Below are positions 1 through 6,407 of a stretch of DNA of 52,229 nucleotides, in pieces. The notes below the pieces were generated by a model, which saw only the letters and a list, made by a program, of their open reading frames with translations, did no database searches and was not told the DNA's origin. The stretch covers positions 1 through 52,229 of IMG/VR virus record IMGVR_UViG_3300029787_000064; one strand, 5' to 3'. The stretch is from a virus. The position numbers and the translations under genes are program-made. Numbering within the stretch: position 1 is the first letter of the stretch; the number at the start of each line of letters is the position of its first letter.

Positions 1-1362
1 GTCAGGTCCTACTCCTAGTGCATTACTTATAACATTAATCTTTCCAGCAATTTGTTTTGCAGTGTTTTCCTTCCGTGGTGAATATCTGTTTGCAAACTCT
101 CTTACTGTGTTAATATCACGTTTACCTCCGTAAGTTGTTGCCAACTTGCCAATAGCATCAACACCAGATTTCATGTTGTCAAAAATAGCAAAACCATCTT
201 TTGTTACACCAATCTCTCCGTCAAATCCACCACCAGTTCTGATATTGCCAGGATTATTTATGTTCGCTCCACTTCTCTGTTCTAATTTACCTGCTCCTTG
301 AACAAGATCATCAGCAACAGTGTCAATTGATGGCAATCCTCCAGCACCTGGTACTATGGTTGGTAATCCAGCAATCTGTGTGCCTCTGTTATCTTTCGGT
401 CTATCAAATCCTGACATAAGAGCATCTATAGTATTTTGATTTTTATCTATACCTAATGCCCGTTCTATTCTATCTCTTTCAAAACCAAGTCTTTCGCTAA
501 AAGTATTTGATACGGGAGATTGTAAATCAACACCAAGTCCACCTAACCCTAAAAGATCTAATGCGTCAGGTCTTCTGTCTACGCCTGCAATATTACTTGT
601 TCTTGTTATTGGTGCTATGCCCTCGGCAGGGTCAACAAGTTGAACAGGTGCACCTAAATTGGCTAATGATTTCAATCCAGTTGATAAATTAGCAGGAGCA
701 ACAGACGCACCCCCTTGTGTGGTTTGTGCAAAATCGGCTGGTCTTAACGATACTCTTGGGTCTAATCCGCCTCTTTCTGCTATGTCTGCTGCAAACTGTG
801 GATCAAATCTCAAATTTGACGTAGGACCTACATTCCGAATATTTGTTCGTGGTCGTGTGTCTACCACACCTGGCGTTTCTGTTGGTTGACCACCTGTAAC
901 AATATCTTGACCACCAGCAGAATCATCGGTAAATGATATGCCACTGTCCCCATCGTCAAATGTGCCACCAGATATGTCATCTGAATCAATACTTACATCT
1001 GTTGAACCACCAAAATCGTAATCGTCAAACGAACCAGCAGAAGTGTCTCCTACTGTATCGTCAACAAAACCACCATCAAACATCATCTGTACGGGTTGTG
1101 CTGGTGGCATCATCGGCATGGGAGCCATCTGTGACATCTGTGGCTGGAATATATTGACGTTATCCGTCATTGGAGTGACAGGAGCTGTGGAGGATGGAAC
1201 AACTCCTGTCGGAATTGGAGCCACGGCTCCATTGCTCGGCAAAGTCCCTAAAAATTTGTTAAATGCACCCCTGCTTTCAGCAGATGTCTCTAATTTCACC
1301 TGTGGTGGTTGACCTGGTGATGGCGGGGTAGGCATAAATCCCCCAAGAGGTCCGTTTGCCAT
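1..1362 (-). CDS. Virion-associated protein with C-terminal NPGN-type domain, 3' end cut by window edge
   Basis: An open frame of 454 codons with no stop runs from ATG at 1362 off the left edge, so the C-terminus is missing. GGAGAG lies just upstream of the ATG. The first ~120 residues are low complexity (Pro, Met, Gln, then Asp/Gly/Ser-rich, e.g. SFDDYDFGG). Around residues 375-440 comes NNPGNIR, then GFAIFDNMKSGVDAIGKL and YSPRKEN. This order (NPGN, G-F-A-x-F, then P-x-x-E-N) is seen in many phage virion-associated proteins annotated as structural or peptidoglycan-acting. It follows the XRE regulator gene but is more likely a late virion gene. The specific enzymatic role is not proven. Confidence 0.75.
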   Translation of the reverse strand, partial: MANGPLGGFMPTPPSPGQPPQVKLETSAESRGAFNKFLGTLPSNGAVAPIPTGVVPSSTAPVTPMTDNVNIFQPQMSQMAPMPMMPPAQPVQMMFDGGFVDDTVGDTSAGSFDDYDFGGSTDVSIDSDDISGGTFDDGDSGISFTDDSAGGQDIVTGGQPTETPGVVDTRPRTNIRNVGPTSNLRFDPQFAADIAERGGLDPRVSLRPADFAQTTQGGASVAPANLSTGLKSLANLGAPVQLVDPAEGIAPITRTSNIAGVDRRPDALDLLGLGGLGVDLQSPVSNTFSERLGFERDRIERALGIDKNQNTIDALMSGFDRPKDNRGTQIAGLPTIVPGAGGLPSIDTVADDLVQGAGKLEQRSGANINNPGNIRTGGGFDGEIGVTKDGFAIFDNMKSGVDAIGKLATTYGGKRDINTVREFANRYSPRKENTAKQIAGKINVISNALGVGPD

Positions 1363-1403
1363 GTATCTCTCCACAAAAAATTTGTTCTTGTAGAGATATT
1401 ATA

Positions 1404-1805
1404 TCAATTATTTATTTTTGACAACAGAAAGCCCATCTCTTTATCGCTTTGCGTGATGATTTTAGCGGGTAGAGGGTCTAAACTGTCCTTAATTGATGAT
1501 AAAGTGTCTTTTATTGACTTTCTTAGCCTTGTAATCCTATCCATGTCGTATTTTGTGAGTGGATCTTGGTGTTTTCTGACGTTATCGTACACTTTTTCTG
1601 CTTCTTCACCCCCATTTTGCAAAAATTGCAATGCCATGTGCACAGATACTGGCATTCTTTGTGTGCCATACTCATAATGACACCACGTTCTTAAGCTTAG
1701 TCCTATTTTTCTTGCTAATTTCACCTGACTCATGCCCAGATCTTTACGAAAATTGTAAATTTCTTTGCTTGTCAGGTCTGCATACCCGTAATCAGTTCGT
1801 TTCAT
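1404..1805 (-). CDS. XRE-family (Cro/CI-like) transcriptional regulator
   Basis: This 133-residue protein has a helix-turn-helix in its first half: YNFRKDLGMSQVKLARKIGL followed by SLRTWCHYEYGTQRMPVSV, the usual XRE pattern of a GMSQ turn and a recognition helix before a G-x-x-x-P segment. The C-terminal half is charged and probably helical, perhaps for dimerisation. The ATG at 1805 overlaps the end of the upstream 86-residue gene, with GAAAGGAAAGCC as ribosome-binding site. The gene is read from promoter P1, which itself carries the shared operator-like sequence, so autoregulation is plausible. It is the best candidate for the protein that binds the repeated operators, but this is inference. 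Confidence 0.8.
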   Translation of the reverse strand: MKRTDYGYADLTSKEIYNFRKDLGMSQVKLARKIGLSLRTWCHYEYGTQRMPVSVHMALQFLQNGGEEAEKVYDNVRKHQDPLTKYDMDRITRLRKSIKDTLSSIKDSLDPLPAKIITQSDKEMGFLLSKINN

Positions 1806-2052
1806 TGGCTTTCCTTTCGTCCATGTTTATTAAAATGTTATTTTTTTTCATGTCTGCAATTAATTCTTCCTTCGTGCCGTAACGATATGCCTTACCATTC
1901 CAGTCGCAGCAGGCATTGGCTACGCTCTTAAGAAGCGAAGACATCTCCATGCCCTTGCACCACAACGAAGTCGCTATCTCTTGCATTAAATGATTGTCAC
2001 CTCTGACATTGAACTCCCTTGTACGGGGGAGCTTGAATCTATATGTTGCCAT
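1792..2052 (-). CDS. Conserved-looking small protein, first gene of the P1 unit
   Basis: This 86-residue protein has no motif I recognise. It opens with a basic stretch (YRFKLPRTREF), has WCKGMEMSSLLKSVANACCDW in the middle, and ends in a charged tail. Its stop lies inside the start of the XRE regulator gene (14-base overlap), suggesting coupled translation. It starts about 20 bases downstream of the -10 of P1. Co-transcription with a regulator suggests an early or regulatory role, without direct evidence. Confidence 0.6.
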   Translation of the reverse strand: MATYRFKLPRTREFNVRGDNHLMQEIATSLWCKGMEMSSLLKSVANACCDWNGKAYRYGTKEELIADMKKNNILINMDERKANETN

Positions 2053-2072
2053 TTGTACCTCATTTCATACTA

Positions 2073-2101
2073 TATATAGTATTGATTGCACAAAAGTGCA
2101 A
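2073..2101 (-). promoter_or_regulatory. Promoter P1 with operator-like spacer
   Basis: Read on the minus strand: TTGCAC, 17 bases, TATATA. The spacer next to the -10 contains GCAATCAATAC (2079-2089), one of ten copies of a pseudo-palindrome found in the same position in other early promoters. It drives the 86-residue gene and the XRE regulator. The 2102-2260 stretch upstream is AT-rich with T-runs and a short inverted repeat (GTGTAA/TTACAC) but no gene. Confidence 0.75.
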
Positions 2102-2260
2102 GATTTTTTTGTGAAAAATTTTTTTGAGGTCGTTTTTCAAACACATGGGGGTCGTTTGAGGTGAACTTGGTGTAAGATTTTTTTACACAAAAAATATAAA
2201 ATTTGGTGGTGACCATGGTATACCCAGCCCGATTTATTCAATAAAAACAATAACTTAGAC

Positions 2261-2293
2261 AAAAAAAATGCCATGCTAGTTTAACATGGCATT
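2261..2293 (-). terminator. Intrinsic terminator after the amidoligase gene
   Basis: On the minus strand AATGCCATG and CATGGCATT form a perfect stem with a 9-base loop, followed by a run of eight T. It lies 20 bases beyond the amidoligase stop. A second inverted repeat (AAGAACAATT at 2305-2314 with AATTGTTCTT at 2322-2331) straddles the stop itself. Confidence 0.85.
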
Positions 2294-2312
2294 TAGTAAG
2301 TTTTAAGAACAA

Positions 2313-3530
2313 TTATCTTGGAATTGTTCTTATTCTCTCATTTAGATCTGCAAGCGTTTGATCATCCAATCCAGCAATTAAAGATATATCACCTCTTGAA
2401 TTTTCATCTTCAATCTTTTCAATGTCACCTGTTTCAACCTCTATATCTTTAGTAATTAAAACCTCGTAACCATTGTCACCATGATCTCTAGAATGACCAT
2501 AATCAACACCAAACTCTTGCTGATTATGAGTAACAACAAAAGACTTATAATGGTCATTGTCTCTGATCTCTGAAATAGTTCTACGAACTGATTGAGCATT
2601 GTTAATATTACAATGTTGCATAATTTCCCTAGTTGATCTTACTTGACCTCTACAAAACGCCCATAATTGACTTTTAACAGTGTTTGAAGATCTTCCAATA
2701 TAACTAGGGCTAGTTAACTGTTGAAGCTCTGTACGAGCTTTAAAACGTGTTTGAACAGTATGATCAATAATATTAGATAAAAACTTAAACCATGTTTTAA
2801 GTTTATTTATATCCAATGTTCCACCATGTGATCTATTCTCAAATGTTTTTTTTCCAAAATAGTGATTAATATTAAGAGCTGTATATTTATATATTGTTCT
2901 AGGTGCGTGAGAGTTTAAAACCTCTTTTAAACTTTCAATAGTTGGATTTGCTCTTAATATATCACTAGGTGATTTAGGAAATCTTGCATAGTAACAATCC
3001 CACCTAGAGCTTGCAATTGTACTCTTATAAAAATCAATCTCACTAGATATTCTATATCCAACATCCTTATAAACCTCTAATGGTAATTGAGTGAATGTAT
3101 TTGTATCTTCATTAAATTCGAACAATTGCTTGAGATTGTTCACATTTTCTAAATAACTATTTGAATGTCTTTTCATTTGAATTGATTTTCTAGTGAACTC
3201 TTCATTAGTTAAATCAGCTCTTATTGGTAATGTAGATAAATGAACATGAGCTGAACAATCTCTGTTTACATATCCACCATTAGAACTTACAAAATTACAA
3301 GCTTCTTTTAAATAGTCCCATGCAAGCTGACAATCTGCCAATACTGGCAAATCCATTTCCCATTGAGCTTGACTACCATCTGCTTTAATCTTTAAACCAT
3401 GAACTGGATTTGAACTTGATCTATTTATTTGATTTAAGACATAATCTGAATTTTGAGAGTTCATAAACTCTGGTTCAAATCCAAATGCAAACCTTGATTG
3501 ATTGCTGATATATTTAAATTTGTTCTTCAT
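2313..3530 (-). CDS. Putative amidoligase (glutamine-synthetase-like fold, phage type)
   Basis: The protein has 405 residues from ATG 3530. I chose this start because GGAAAGGAAA sits 9 bases upstream; the frame is open further up but lacks a ribosome-binding site. The N-terminal part shows the pattern of the putative amidoligase family: FGFEPEF at 16-22, KADGS then WEMD at 49-60, a VNRDCSAHVHL segment at 88-98, and later KYTALNINHYF and FENRSHGGTLD. These acidic and His residues match ATP/metal-binding positions of the glutamine-synthetase-like fold. Family members form peptide or amide bonds, and phage versions have been proposed to modify peptides or cell-wall material. A gamma-glutamylcyclotransferase-like gene lies just upstream, a pairing known for this family. 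It has its own promoter (P2) and terminator. The ribosome-binding site is complementary to the small RNA at 5139-5183. Confidence 0.75.
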   Translation of the reverse strand: MKNKFKYISNQSRFAFGFEPEFMNSQNSDYVLNQINRSSSNPVHGLKIKADGSQAQWEMDLPVLADCQLAWDYLKEACNFVSSNGGYVNRDCSAHVHLSTLPIRADLTNEEFTRKSIQMKRHSNSYLENVNNLKQLFEFNEDTNTFTQLPLEVYKDVGYRISSEIDFYKSTIASSRWDCYYARFPKSPSDILRANPTIESLKEVLNSHAPRTIYKYTALNINHYFGKKTFENRSHGGTLDINKLKTWFKFLSNIIDHTVQTRFKARTELQQLTSPSYIGRSSNTVKSQLWAFCRGQVRSTREIMQHCNINNAQSVRRTISEIRDNDHYKSFVVTHNQQEFGVDYGHSRDHGDNGYEVLITKDIEVETGDIEKIEDENSRGDISLIAGLDDQTLADLNERIRTIPR

Positions 3531-3579
3531 GATGTTTTTCCTTTCCAAATTGATTAACGTCATAAGGATAATATAATTA

Positions 3580-3608
3580 TGTATAGTAATCATTTCAATA
3601 GTAAAAAC
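3580..3608 (-). promoter_or_regulatory. Promoter P2 (amidoligase), weak -35
   Basis: On the minus strand the -10 is TATACA (3580-3585), with the operator-like GAAATGATTAC (3586-3596) directly upstream. The -35 region at the 17-base distance is only GTTTTT. A half-copy of the dispersed motif, CGAACAATT at 3608-3616, touches the -35 on its upstream side, so a protein bound there could help or block polymerase. Confidence 0.55.
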
Positions 3609-3704
3609 GAACAATTTCCAGCTCGAGAAAAAAAGCCAATAAAATCAATAACTTAAAAAAAATTTTTTTTTATTTTTTTTTATTTATAACCCTATAAAAG
3701 CACT

Positions 3705-3811
3705 GGAAGGTTGATGCTTCAGGAGTCAGATGGCTGCGAAGCCCGATCCCCGATCAGCCCGATCTGCTGCCTGCCCGATCCAGTACGAACAATTGTTCGC
3801 TCTCCAGCCAG
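3705..3811. repeat. GC-rich intergenic repeat block with perfect CGAACAATTGTTCG
   Basis: This block lies between the terminator of the cyclotransferase gene and P2. It contains several CCCGATC units, CTGCTGCCTGC, and the perfect 14-bp palindrome at 3786-3799. It is visibly richer in G and C than its AT-rich surroundings. No gene is apparent. Together with P2 and the terminator it accounts for the 329-base gene-free stretch 3531-3859. Confidence 0.7.
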
Positions 3812-3840
3812 AAAAAAACCCAGACCCGTGAGGATCTGGG
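3812..3840 (-). terminator. Intrinsic terminator after the cyclotransferase-like gene
   Basis: On the minus strand CCCAGA pairs with TCTGGG across a 10-base loop and is followed by TTTTTTT. It lies 20 bases past the stop of the gene at 3860-4363. Confidence 0.85.
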
Positions 3841-3859
3841 CTTCCGCCTCAGGAAAGTT

Positions 3860-4363
3860 TTACGCCCACTGCTTCCCACCGATTCTTTGATGGTGAACCA
3901 TTGGCTTTTCGCTTTCACGAAAACTCTCTATGATTGCTTTATCGATGTGGTTATCAATATCTGCATGGTAGAACTTGTCCCATACTCCCTTCAATCCATT
4001 CCTAATGCCTCTGACATAGATTGGACTCGGTGTATGAAAACCTTTGTAGTTCATGACATATACGAATCCAGTTATACTGTCTCCGTGCATTCCTTCGTAA
4101 CCAGTTACCTCAATCTTGTCATACAATGACGGATAACTCTCGAATCGATCCAAGGATCTTTCGCAAGACTCTGTGATCTCCCATATAACACAAGGGACAT
4201 ATTGATCGAATCCTTTGACAGGAACTATGTCTGCTACATTGTTAAACTTTAACCTGTAGCCGTAGATATGACCTCCACCAATAACTTTAGCTTTGGGACA
4301 TCTAATCGCCATAGCATCTTTGTTAGTGTTTGCTCCGTAAGCAAAATAAATCTTTTTCTGCAT
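3860..4363 (-). CDS. Gamma-glutamylcyclotransferase-like (AIG2/GGCT) protein
   Basis: This 167-residue protein carries the family signature: YFAYGAN at 6-12 (the loop that holds the substrate gamma-glutamyl group), a GYRLKFN strand at 35-41, and LDRFESYP with E75 at the place of the catalytic Glu. Enzymes of this fold release 5-oxoproline from gamma-glutamyl amines or peptides. The length is normal for a single-domain member. AAAGGAGAAAG precedes the ATG. It has its own promoter P3 and terminator and lies just upstream of the amidoligase. The pair may make and unmake gamma-glutamyl-type linkages, on the cell wall, a small molecule or a virion component. The substrate is unknown. Confidence 0.8.
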   Translation of the reverse strand: MQKKIYFAYGANTNKDAMAIRCPKAKVIGGGHIYGYRLKFNNVADIVPVKGFDQYVPCVIWEITESCERSLDRFESYPSLYDKIEVTGYEGMHGDSITGFVYVMNYKGFHTPSPIYVRGIRNGLKGVWDKFYHADIDNHIDKAIIESFRESEKPMVHHQRIGGKQWA

Positions 4364-4399
4364 TTCTTTCTCCTTTGGCTGAAATTAATTTATAATATA

Positions 4400-4428
4400 T
4401 ATATAGTATTGATTACTACATATGTCAA
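4400..4428 (-). promoter_or_regulatory. Promoter P3 (cyclotransferase-like gene) with operator-like spacer
   Basis: On the minus strand: TTGACA, 17 bases, TATATA, close to the sigma70 consensus. The operator-like GTAATCAATAC occupies 4406-4416 directly next to the -10. The leader then contains CAGCCAAAGGAGA, a string also found ahead of the genes at 5020 and 6803. Confidence 0.85.
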
Positions 4429-4451
4429 CACCTTTCTGCATTTTTTTTTAC

Positions 4452-4570
4452 AGCAGGAACGCAGCGTACAGCAGGTTTGTAACCACGAAGAATTGTTCGC
4501 ACTCGTCTTCCAGCAGGAAGCTGCTGCAGCGTACCTGCGAGTCGTTGAATACGAACAATTGTTCGGTTAC
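4452..4570. repeat. GC-rich intergenic repeat block with two motif copies
   Basis: This block contains CGAAGAATTGTTCG at 4486-4499 (one change from the palindrome), the perfect CGAACAATTGTTCG at 4552-4565, and repeated CAGCAGG/CTGCTGCAGC strings. It lies between the terminator of the 4619-5020 operon and P3, the same arrangement as the other blocks. Confidence 0.7.
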
Positions 4571-4574
4571 AGGA

Positions 4575-4606
4575 TAAAAAAGAAGCTGGGCTACAAACCC
4601 AGCTTC
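4575..4606 (-). terminator. Intrinsic terminator of the 4619-5020 operon
   Basis: On the minus strand GAAGCTGGG pairs perfectly with CCCAGCTTC across a 7-base loop and is followed by TTTTTT. It sits 12 bases after the stop of the 43-residue gene. Confidence 0.9.
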
Positions 4607-4618
4607 AGCTCCTCCCTT

Positions 4619-4750
4619 CTATTCCTCTTCTTTTTCTTCTGTATCAAACCAAATCGCAACACCATTCTCTAAACCAGTAGTATCATAAGTGTCCCAGTTA
4701 GGTAATTCTTTTACATTCATTAAAAGATTAAATAATTCTTCTTTACTCAT
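4619..4750 (-). CDS. 43-residue acidic protein
   Basis: ATG at 4750 follows a perfect AAGGAGGT ribosome-binding site. The product starts MSKEELFNLLMNVKELPNWD and ends in an acidic tail (EEKEEE). I do not recognise a family. It is the last gene of a three-gene operon under P4. The strong translation signal and the terminator 12 bases downstream make it credible despite its size. Confidence 0.6.
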   Translation of the reverse strand: MSKEELFNLLMNVKELPNWDTYDTTGLENGVAIWFDTEEKEEE

Positions 4751-4761
4751 TTGCTACCTCC

Positions 4762-4851
4762 TTAAAATGGTACGATTATTACGACTGCACAAACCATTAC
4801 CCAGAAGGTAACCATTTGCACGATTGTCAATGCAACTTCCCACTTAGTCAT
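4762..4851 (-). CDS. 29-residue single-span membrane peptide
   Basis: The ATG at 4851 overlaps the stop of the upstream 58-residue gene (ATGACTAA), and GGAGGCGG lies upstream. After MTKWEV the rest is almost wholly hydrophobic (VTFWVMVCAVVIIVPF), one membrane span. Peptides of this kind can tune host membrane proteins or act in lysis timing. The function here is unknown. Confidence 0.55.
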   Translation of the reverse strand: MTKWEVALTIVQMVTFWVMVCAVVIIVPF

Positions 4852-5020
4852 TTACCGCCTCCTCTATTTCATCTTCGTTTTGATTAACTTCTTCCTCTAT
4901 TGTATCAAGGTAGTGATCTACATTTTTGAAGTAAGGAATCTGACCATGTGCATCAAGATCTTCTTTAGTGCCATCACTCCAACGTATAATTATATTGTAA
5001 CCTGTGATTGTTTTTCGCAT
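4844..5020 (-). CDS. 58-residue acidic protein, first gene of the P4 operon
   Basis: ATG at 5020 is preceded by AAAGGAGAAACAA. The product begins MRKTITGYNIIIRWSDGTKED, which reads as a small beta-rich segment, and ends with a Glu/Asp-rich helix (DTIEEEVNQNEDEIEEAVND). No family is recognised. Its stop overlaps the start of the membrane peptide, so the two are probably translated together. Confidence 0.6.
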   Translation of the reverse strand: MRKTITGYNIIIRWSDGTKEDLDAHGQIPYFKNVDHYLDTIEEEVNQNEDEIEEAVND

Positions 5021-5047
5021 TTGTTTCTCCTTTGGCTGTTTATATAT

Positions 5048-5079
5048 TATATAGTAATCATTGCAATATATTAAGTCAA
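5048..5079 (-). promoter_or_regulatory. Promoter P4, operator-like spacer, unusually long spacing
   Basis: On the minus strand the -10 TATATA (5048-5053) adjoins the operator-like GCAATGATTAC (5054-5064). The best -35, TTGACT, is 20 bases away rather than 17, so basal strength may be low. P4 lies back to back with the plus-strand promoter P5; about 24 T-rich bases separate the two -35 elements. Confidence 0.65.
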
Positions 5080-5103
5080 CAACTTTTTTTTATTTTTTTT
5101 CTA

Positions 5104-5132
5104 TTGACATAGTTTGCAATCAATACTATATA
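5104..5132 (+). promoter_or_regulatory. Promoter P5, plus strand, drives the small RNA
   Basis: TTGACA, 17 bases, TATATA on the plus strand, with the operator-like GCAATCAATAC at 5116-5126 directly ahead of the -10. It is the only clear plus-strand member of the ten-promoter set. The expected start near 5139 coincides with the foot of the terminator hairpin. Confidence 0.8.
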
Positions 5133-5138
5133 TATAGA

Positions 5139-5183
5139 AGAGTCGAGATTTTCCTTTCCAAATATTTCTCGGCTCTTTTTTTT
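5139..5183 (+). ncRNA. Candidate ~45-nt regulatory RNA: hairpin with anti-Shine-Dalgarno loop
   Basis: Directly after P5, GAGTCGAGA (5140-5148) pairs with TCTCGGCTC (5167-5175, one G-U pair) and is followed by eight T, a full intrinsic terminator. The whole transcript would be essentially this hairpin. Bases 5149-5163 of the 18-base loop (TTTTCCTTTCCAAAT) are identical to plus-strand 3536-3550. The loop RNA is therefore perfectly complementary over 15 nt to the amidoligase mRNA across its ribosome-binding site. Shorter complementarity exists to the start regions of the XRE gene (9 nt) and the gene at 5403-5843 (8 nt). No protein can be encoded. Base-pairing control is inference; the alternative is a transcription blocker between divergent units. 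Confidence 0.6.
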
Positions 5184-5338
5184 GCCTCCAGGCACAACTC
5201 CGAACAATTTCAAAGCAGGACCATATGCTACCAGGCATAACCTGCGTCCAGCCGTGAGTACGAACAATTGTGCGTATTCCTTCCCAGGCAAAAATCTCCC
5301 AGGAAAAAAATTTATTAAACCTAAACCTAATAAAGCAC
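5184..5338. repeat. GC-rich intergenic repeat block with two motif copies
   Basis: This block contains CGAACAATTT at 5211-5220 and CGAACAATTGTGCG at 5261-5274, with CCAGGC and CAGCC strings around them. It lies between the terminator of the 5403-5843 gene and the small RNA. Short frames cross it on both strands but have no ribosome-binding sites. Confidence 0.6.
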
Positions 5339-5391
5339 AAAAAAAATCGGAGCCAGCCGAAGCTGACCCCGATTAACCCCGATCCCCGATT
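5339..5391 (-). terminator. Intrinsic terminator after the gene at 5403-5843
   Basis: On the minus strand AATCGG at the 5' side pairs with CCGATT, followed by a run of eight T. An inner stem CAGC-TTCG-GCTG forms a stable UUCG tetraloop. It begins 12 bases after the stop. Confidence 0.75.
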
Positions 5392-5402
5392 CGGGGAAAG
5401 TT

Positions 5403-5843
5403 TTACCCCCTTTCTTTCCACAAAGTTAATGTTCCGTCTGTTGATTCTTCCTTACCGAAGTAAACAACTCCTCTCCAGTCTGGAGAAATTTCTTTGCCGC
5501 CATACCAGTCAGTAACTTTGAAAAGTTTGTTCTCTTTCGGATTGTACTCAACTTGGTCGTGATCTCCACACAATGTCCAAGAACTTCTCCACTTGCCTTT
5601 GACAAAAGCGTGAACATATTTCTTGTTTTCTGCTACCACTTTTTGTCTGGTCTTTTCATGGACAATAAATTGTGCATCATCCAATCTAGCCATATCGATG
5701 TACCCAACTGTGATCCATCTTTTTTTGCCTTCACAGTTTGGAATATTCATCTGGATACTATTTGTATAGCTTCTCAAGTTTCTGAACATTCTAACTTCTG
5801 TTCCGTCTGCTATACTTGTTTTTTCTAAGTAGTCTTTTTTCAT
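5403..5843 (-). CDS. 146-residue protein of unknown function
   Basis: I place the start at ATG 5843 because GGAAAGGAT lies just upstream; the longer open frame continues into the GC-rich repeat block and is not credible. The product is soluble, Trp- and Lys-rich, with MDYLEK-like charged N-terminus, GKKRWITVGYIDMARLDDAQF in the middle and FKVTDWYGGKEISPDWRGVVYFG near the end. No family is recognised. It is a one-gene unit with promoter P6 and its own terminator, the pattern of a phage accessory gene. Confidence 0.65.
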   Translation of the reverse strand: MKKDYLEKTSIADGTEVRMFRNLRSYTNSIQMNIPNCEGKKRWITVGYIDMARLDDAQFIVHEKTRQKVVAENKKYVHAFVKGKWRSSWTLCGDHDQVEYNPKENKLFKVTDWYGGKEISPDWRGVVYFGKEESTDGTLTLWKERG

Positions 5844-5876
5844 AACATATCCTTTCCTGTTGTTTGTTATGATTCT

Positions 5877-5905
5877 AATATAGCAATCATTACTACACTT
5901 GTCAA
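5877..5905 (-). promoter_or_regulatory. Promoter P6 with operator-like spacer
   Basis: On the minus strand: TTGACA, 17 bases, TATATT. The operator-like element is GTAATGATTGC on this strand (5883-5893), the opposite orientation to most others, which supports a symmetrical binding site. Confidence 0.85.
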
Positions 5906-5934
5906 CACCTTTTTTAATTTTTTTTATTTTTTTT

Positions 5935-6062
5935 TCGCAGCTAAAAAGTGCCAGTTTTTTTCTCCAGCAGCAGGACCTTCTGGAGTCGAACAATTGTTCG
6001 GACTCCTGAGGCTGCAGGAAGCTGGACCTGTAACCTGCTGGACCCAGATCCAGTACCAGCAC
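5935..6062. repeat. GC-rich dyad-symmetric repeat block with perfect palindrome
   Basis: The perfect CGAACAATTGTTCG at 5987-6000 is flanked by GGAGT on the left and GACTCC on the right, giving an almost complete 25-base palindrome. Outside it, CCAGCAGCAGG (left) and CTGCAGGAAGCTGG (right) extend the dyad. The unit could extrude as a long imperfect hairpin with the motif at its tip. It lies between the terminator at 6063 and promoter P6. Confidence 0.7.
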
Positions 6063-6099
6063 AAAAAAAATCGGGAGCAGGTTAACCCCGTTCCCGATT
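6063..6099 (-). terminator. Intrinsic terminator of the 6121-6803 operon
   Basis: On the minus strand AATCGGGA pairs with TCCCGATT across a 15-base loop and is followed by eight T. A CGAACAATT half-motif (6105-6113) lies between the last stop codon and this hairpin. Confidence 0.85.
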
Positions 6100-6120
6100 C
6101 TTCCCGAACAATTTGCCCGA

Positions 6121-6288
6121 TTATTTTAAATAACTTGTTCCGTTATGAATGTCGCACCCGATTAAATAAATTGATTCTTTGCTAAATCCTCTAATTATAA
6201 GGCTAGTTATTTTCTTTCTGCTTATCGGTGAATTAATAAAACCATAATAAGCAAACATTTTTTGAATATCGTTTATTTTTTTAATCAT
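6121..6288 (-). CDS. 55-residue basic protein
   Basis: Start at ATG 6288 is fixed by GAGGAGG eight bases upstream. The product begins MIKKINDIQKMFAYYGF and is rich in Lys, Ile and Ser. No family is recognised. The start overlaps the stop of the 41-residue gene, so translation is probably coupled. Last gene of the P7 operon. Confidence 0.55.
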   Translation of the reverse strand: MIKKINDIQKMFAYYGFINSPISRKKITSLIIRGFSKESIYLIGCDIHNGTSYLK

Positions 6289-6406
6289 TTTTAACCTCCT
6301 CATATGATAAACAATTCTGTTCAATTAATTCTTGTAGATATTGTATTACATCTTCTTGATCTACTTCTTCTCTTTCAAACTCTAAAATTATTTTTACTTT
6401 TTTCAT
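6281..6406 (-). CDS. 41-residue acidic peptide
   Basis: ATG at 6406 lies two bases after the stop of the upstream gene, with GAGGATAAA in between serving as ribosome-binding site. The product starts MKKVKIILEFEREEVDQED and is strongly acidic afterwards. Such a short strand-helix peptide has no recognisable family. Position between two translated genes with overlaps at both ends supports it. Confidence 0.5.
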   Translation of the reverse strand: MKKVKIILEFEREEVDQEDVIQYLQELIEQNCLSYEEVKND

Positions 6407-6407
6407 T

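Noticed and set aside
507-1312. Plus-strand frames opposite the left-edge virion gene
   Set aside because: They are antisense to a long open minus-strand frame with a good start signal.
3786-3799. Simple identification of CGAACAATTGTTCG as a LexA (SOS) box
   Set aside because: The outer bases fit the Gram-positive box, but the inner four are almost invariant (AATT), half-sites are common and many copies are inside genes. Not enough to name LexA; kept as one hypothesis.
5076-5421. Minus-strand frames across the small RNA and repeat block
   Set aside because: They run through a terminator, two promoters and the repeat block, without ribosome-binding sites.
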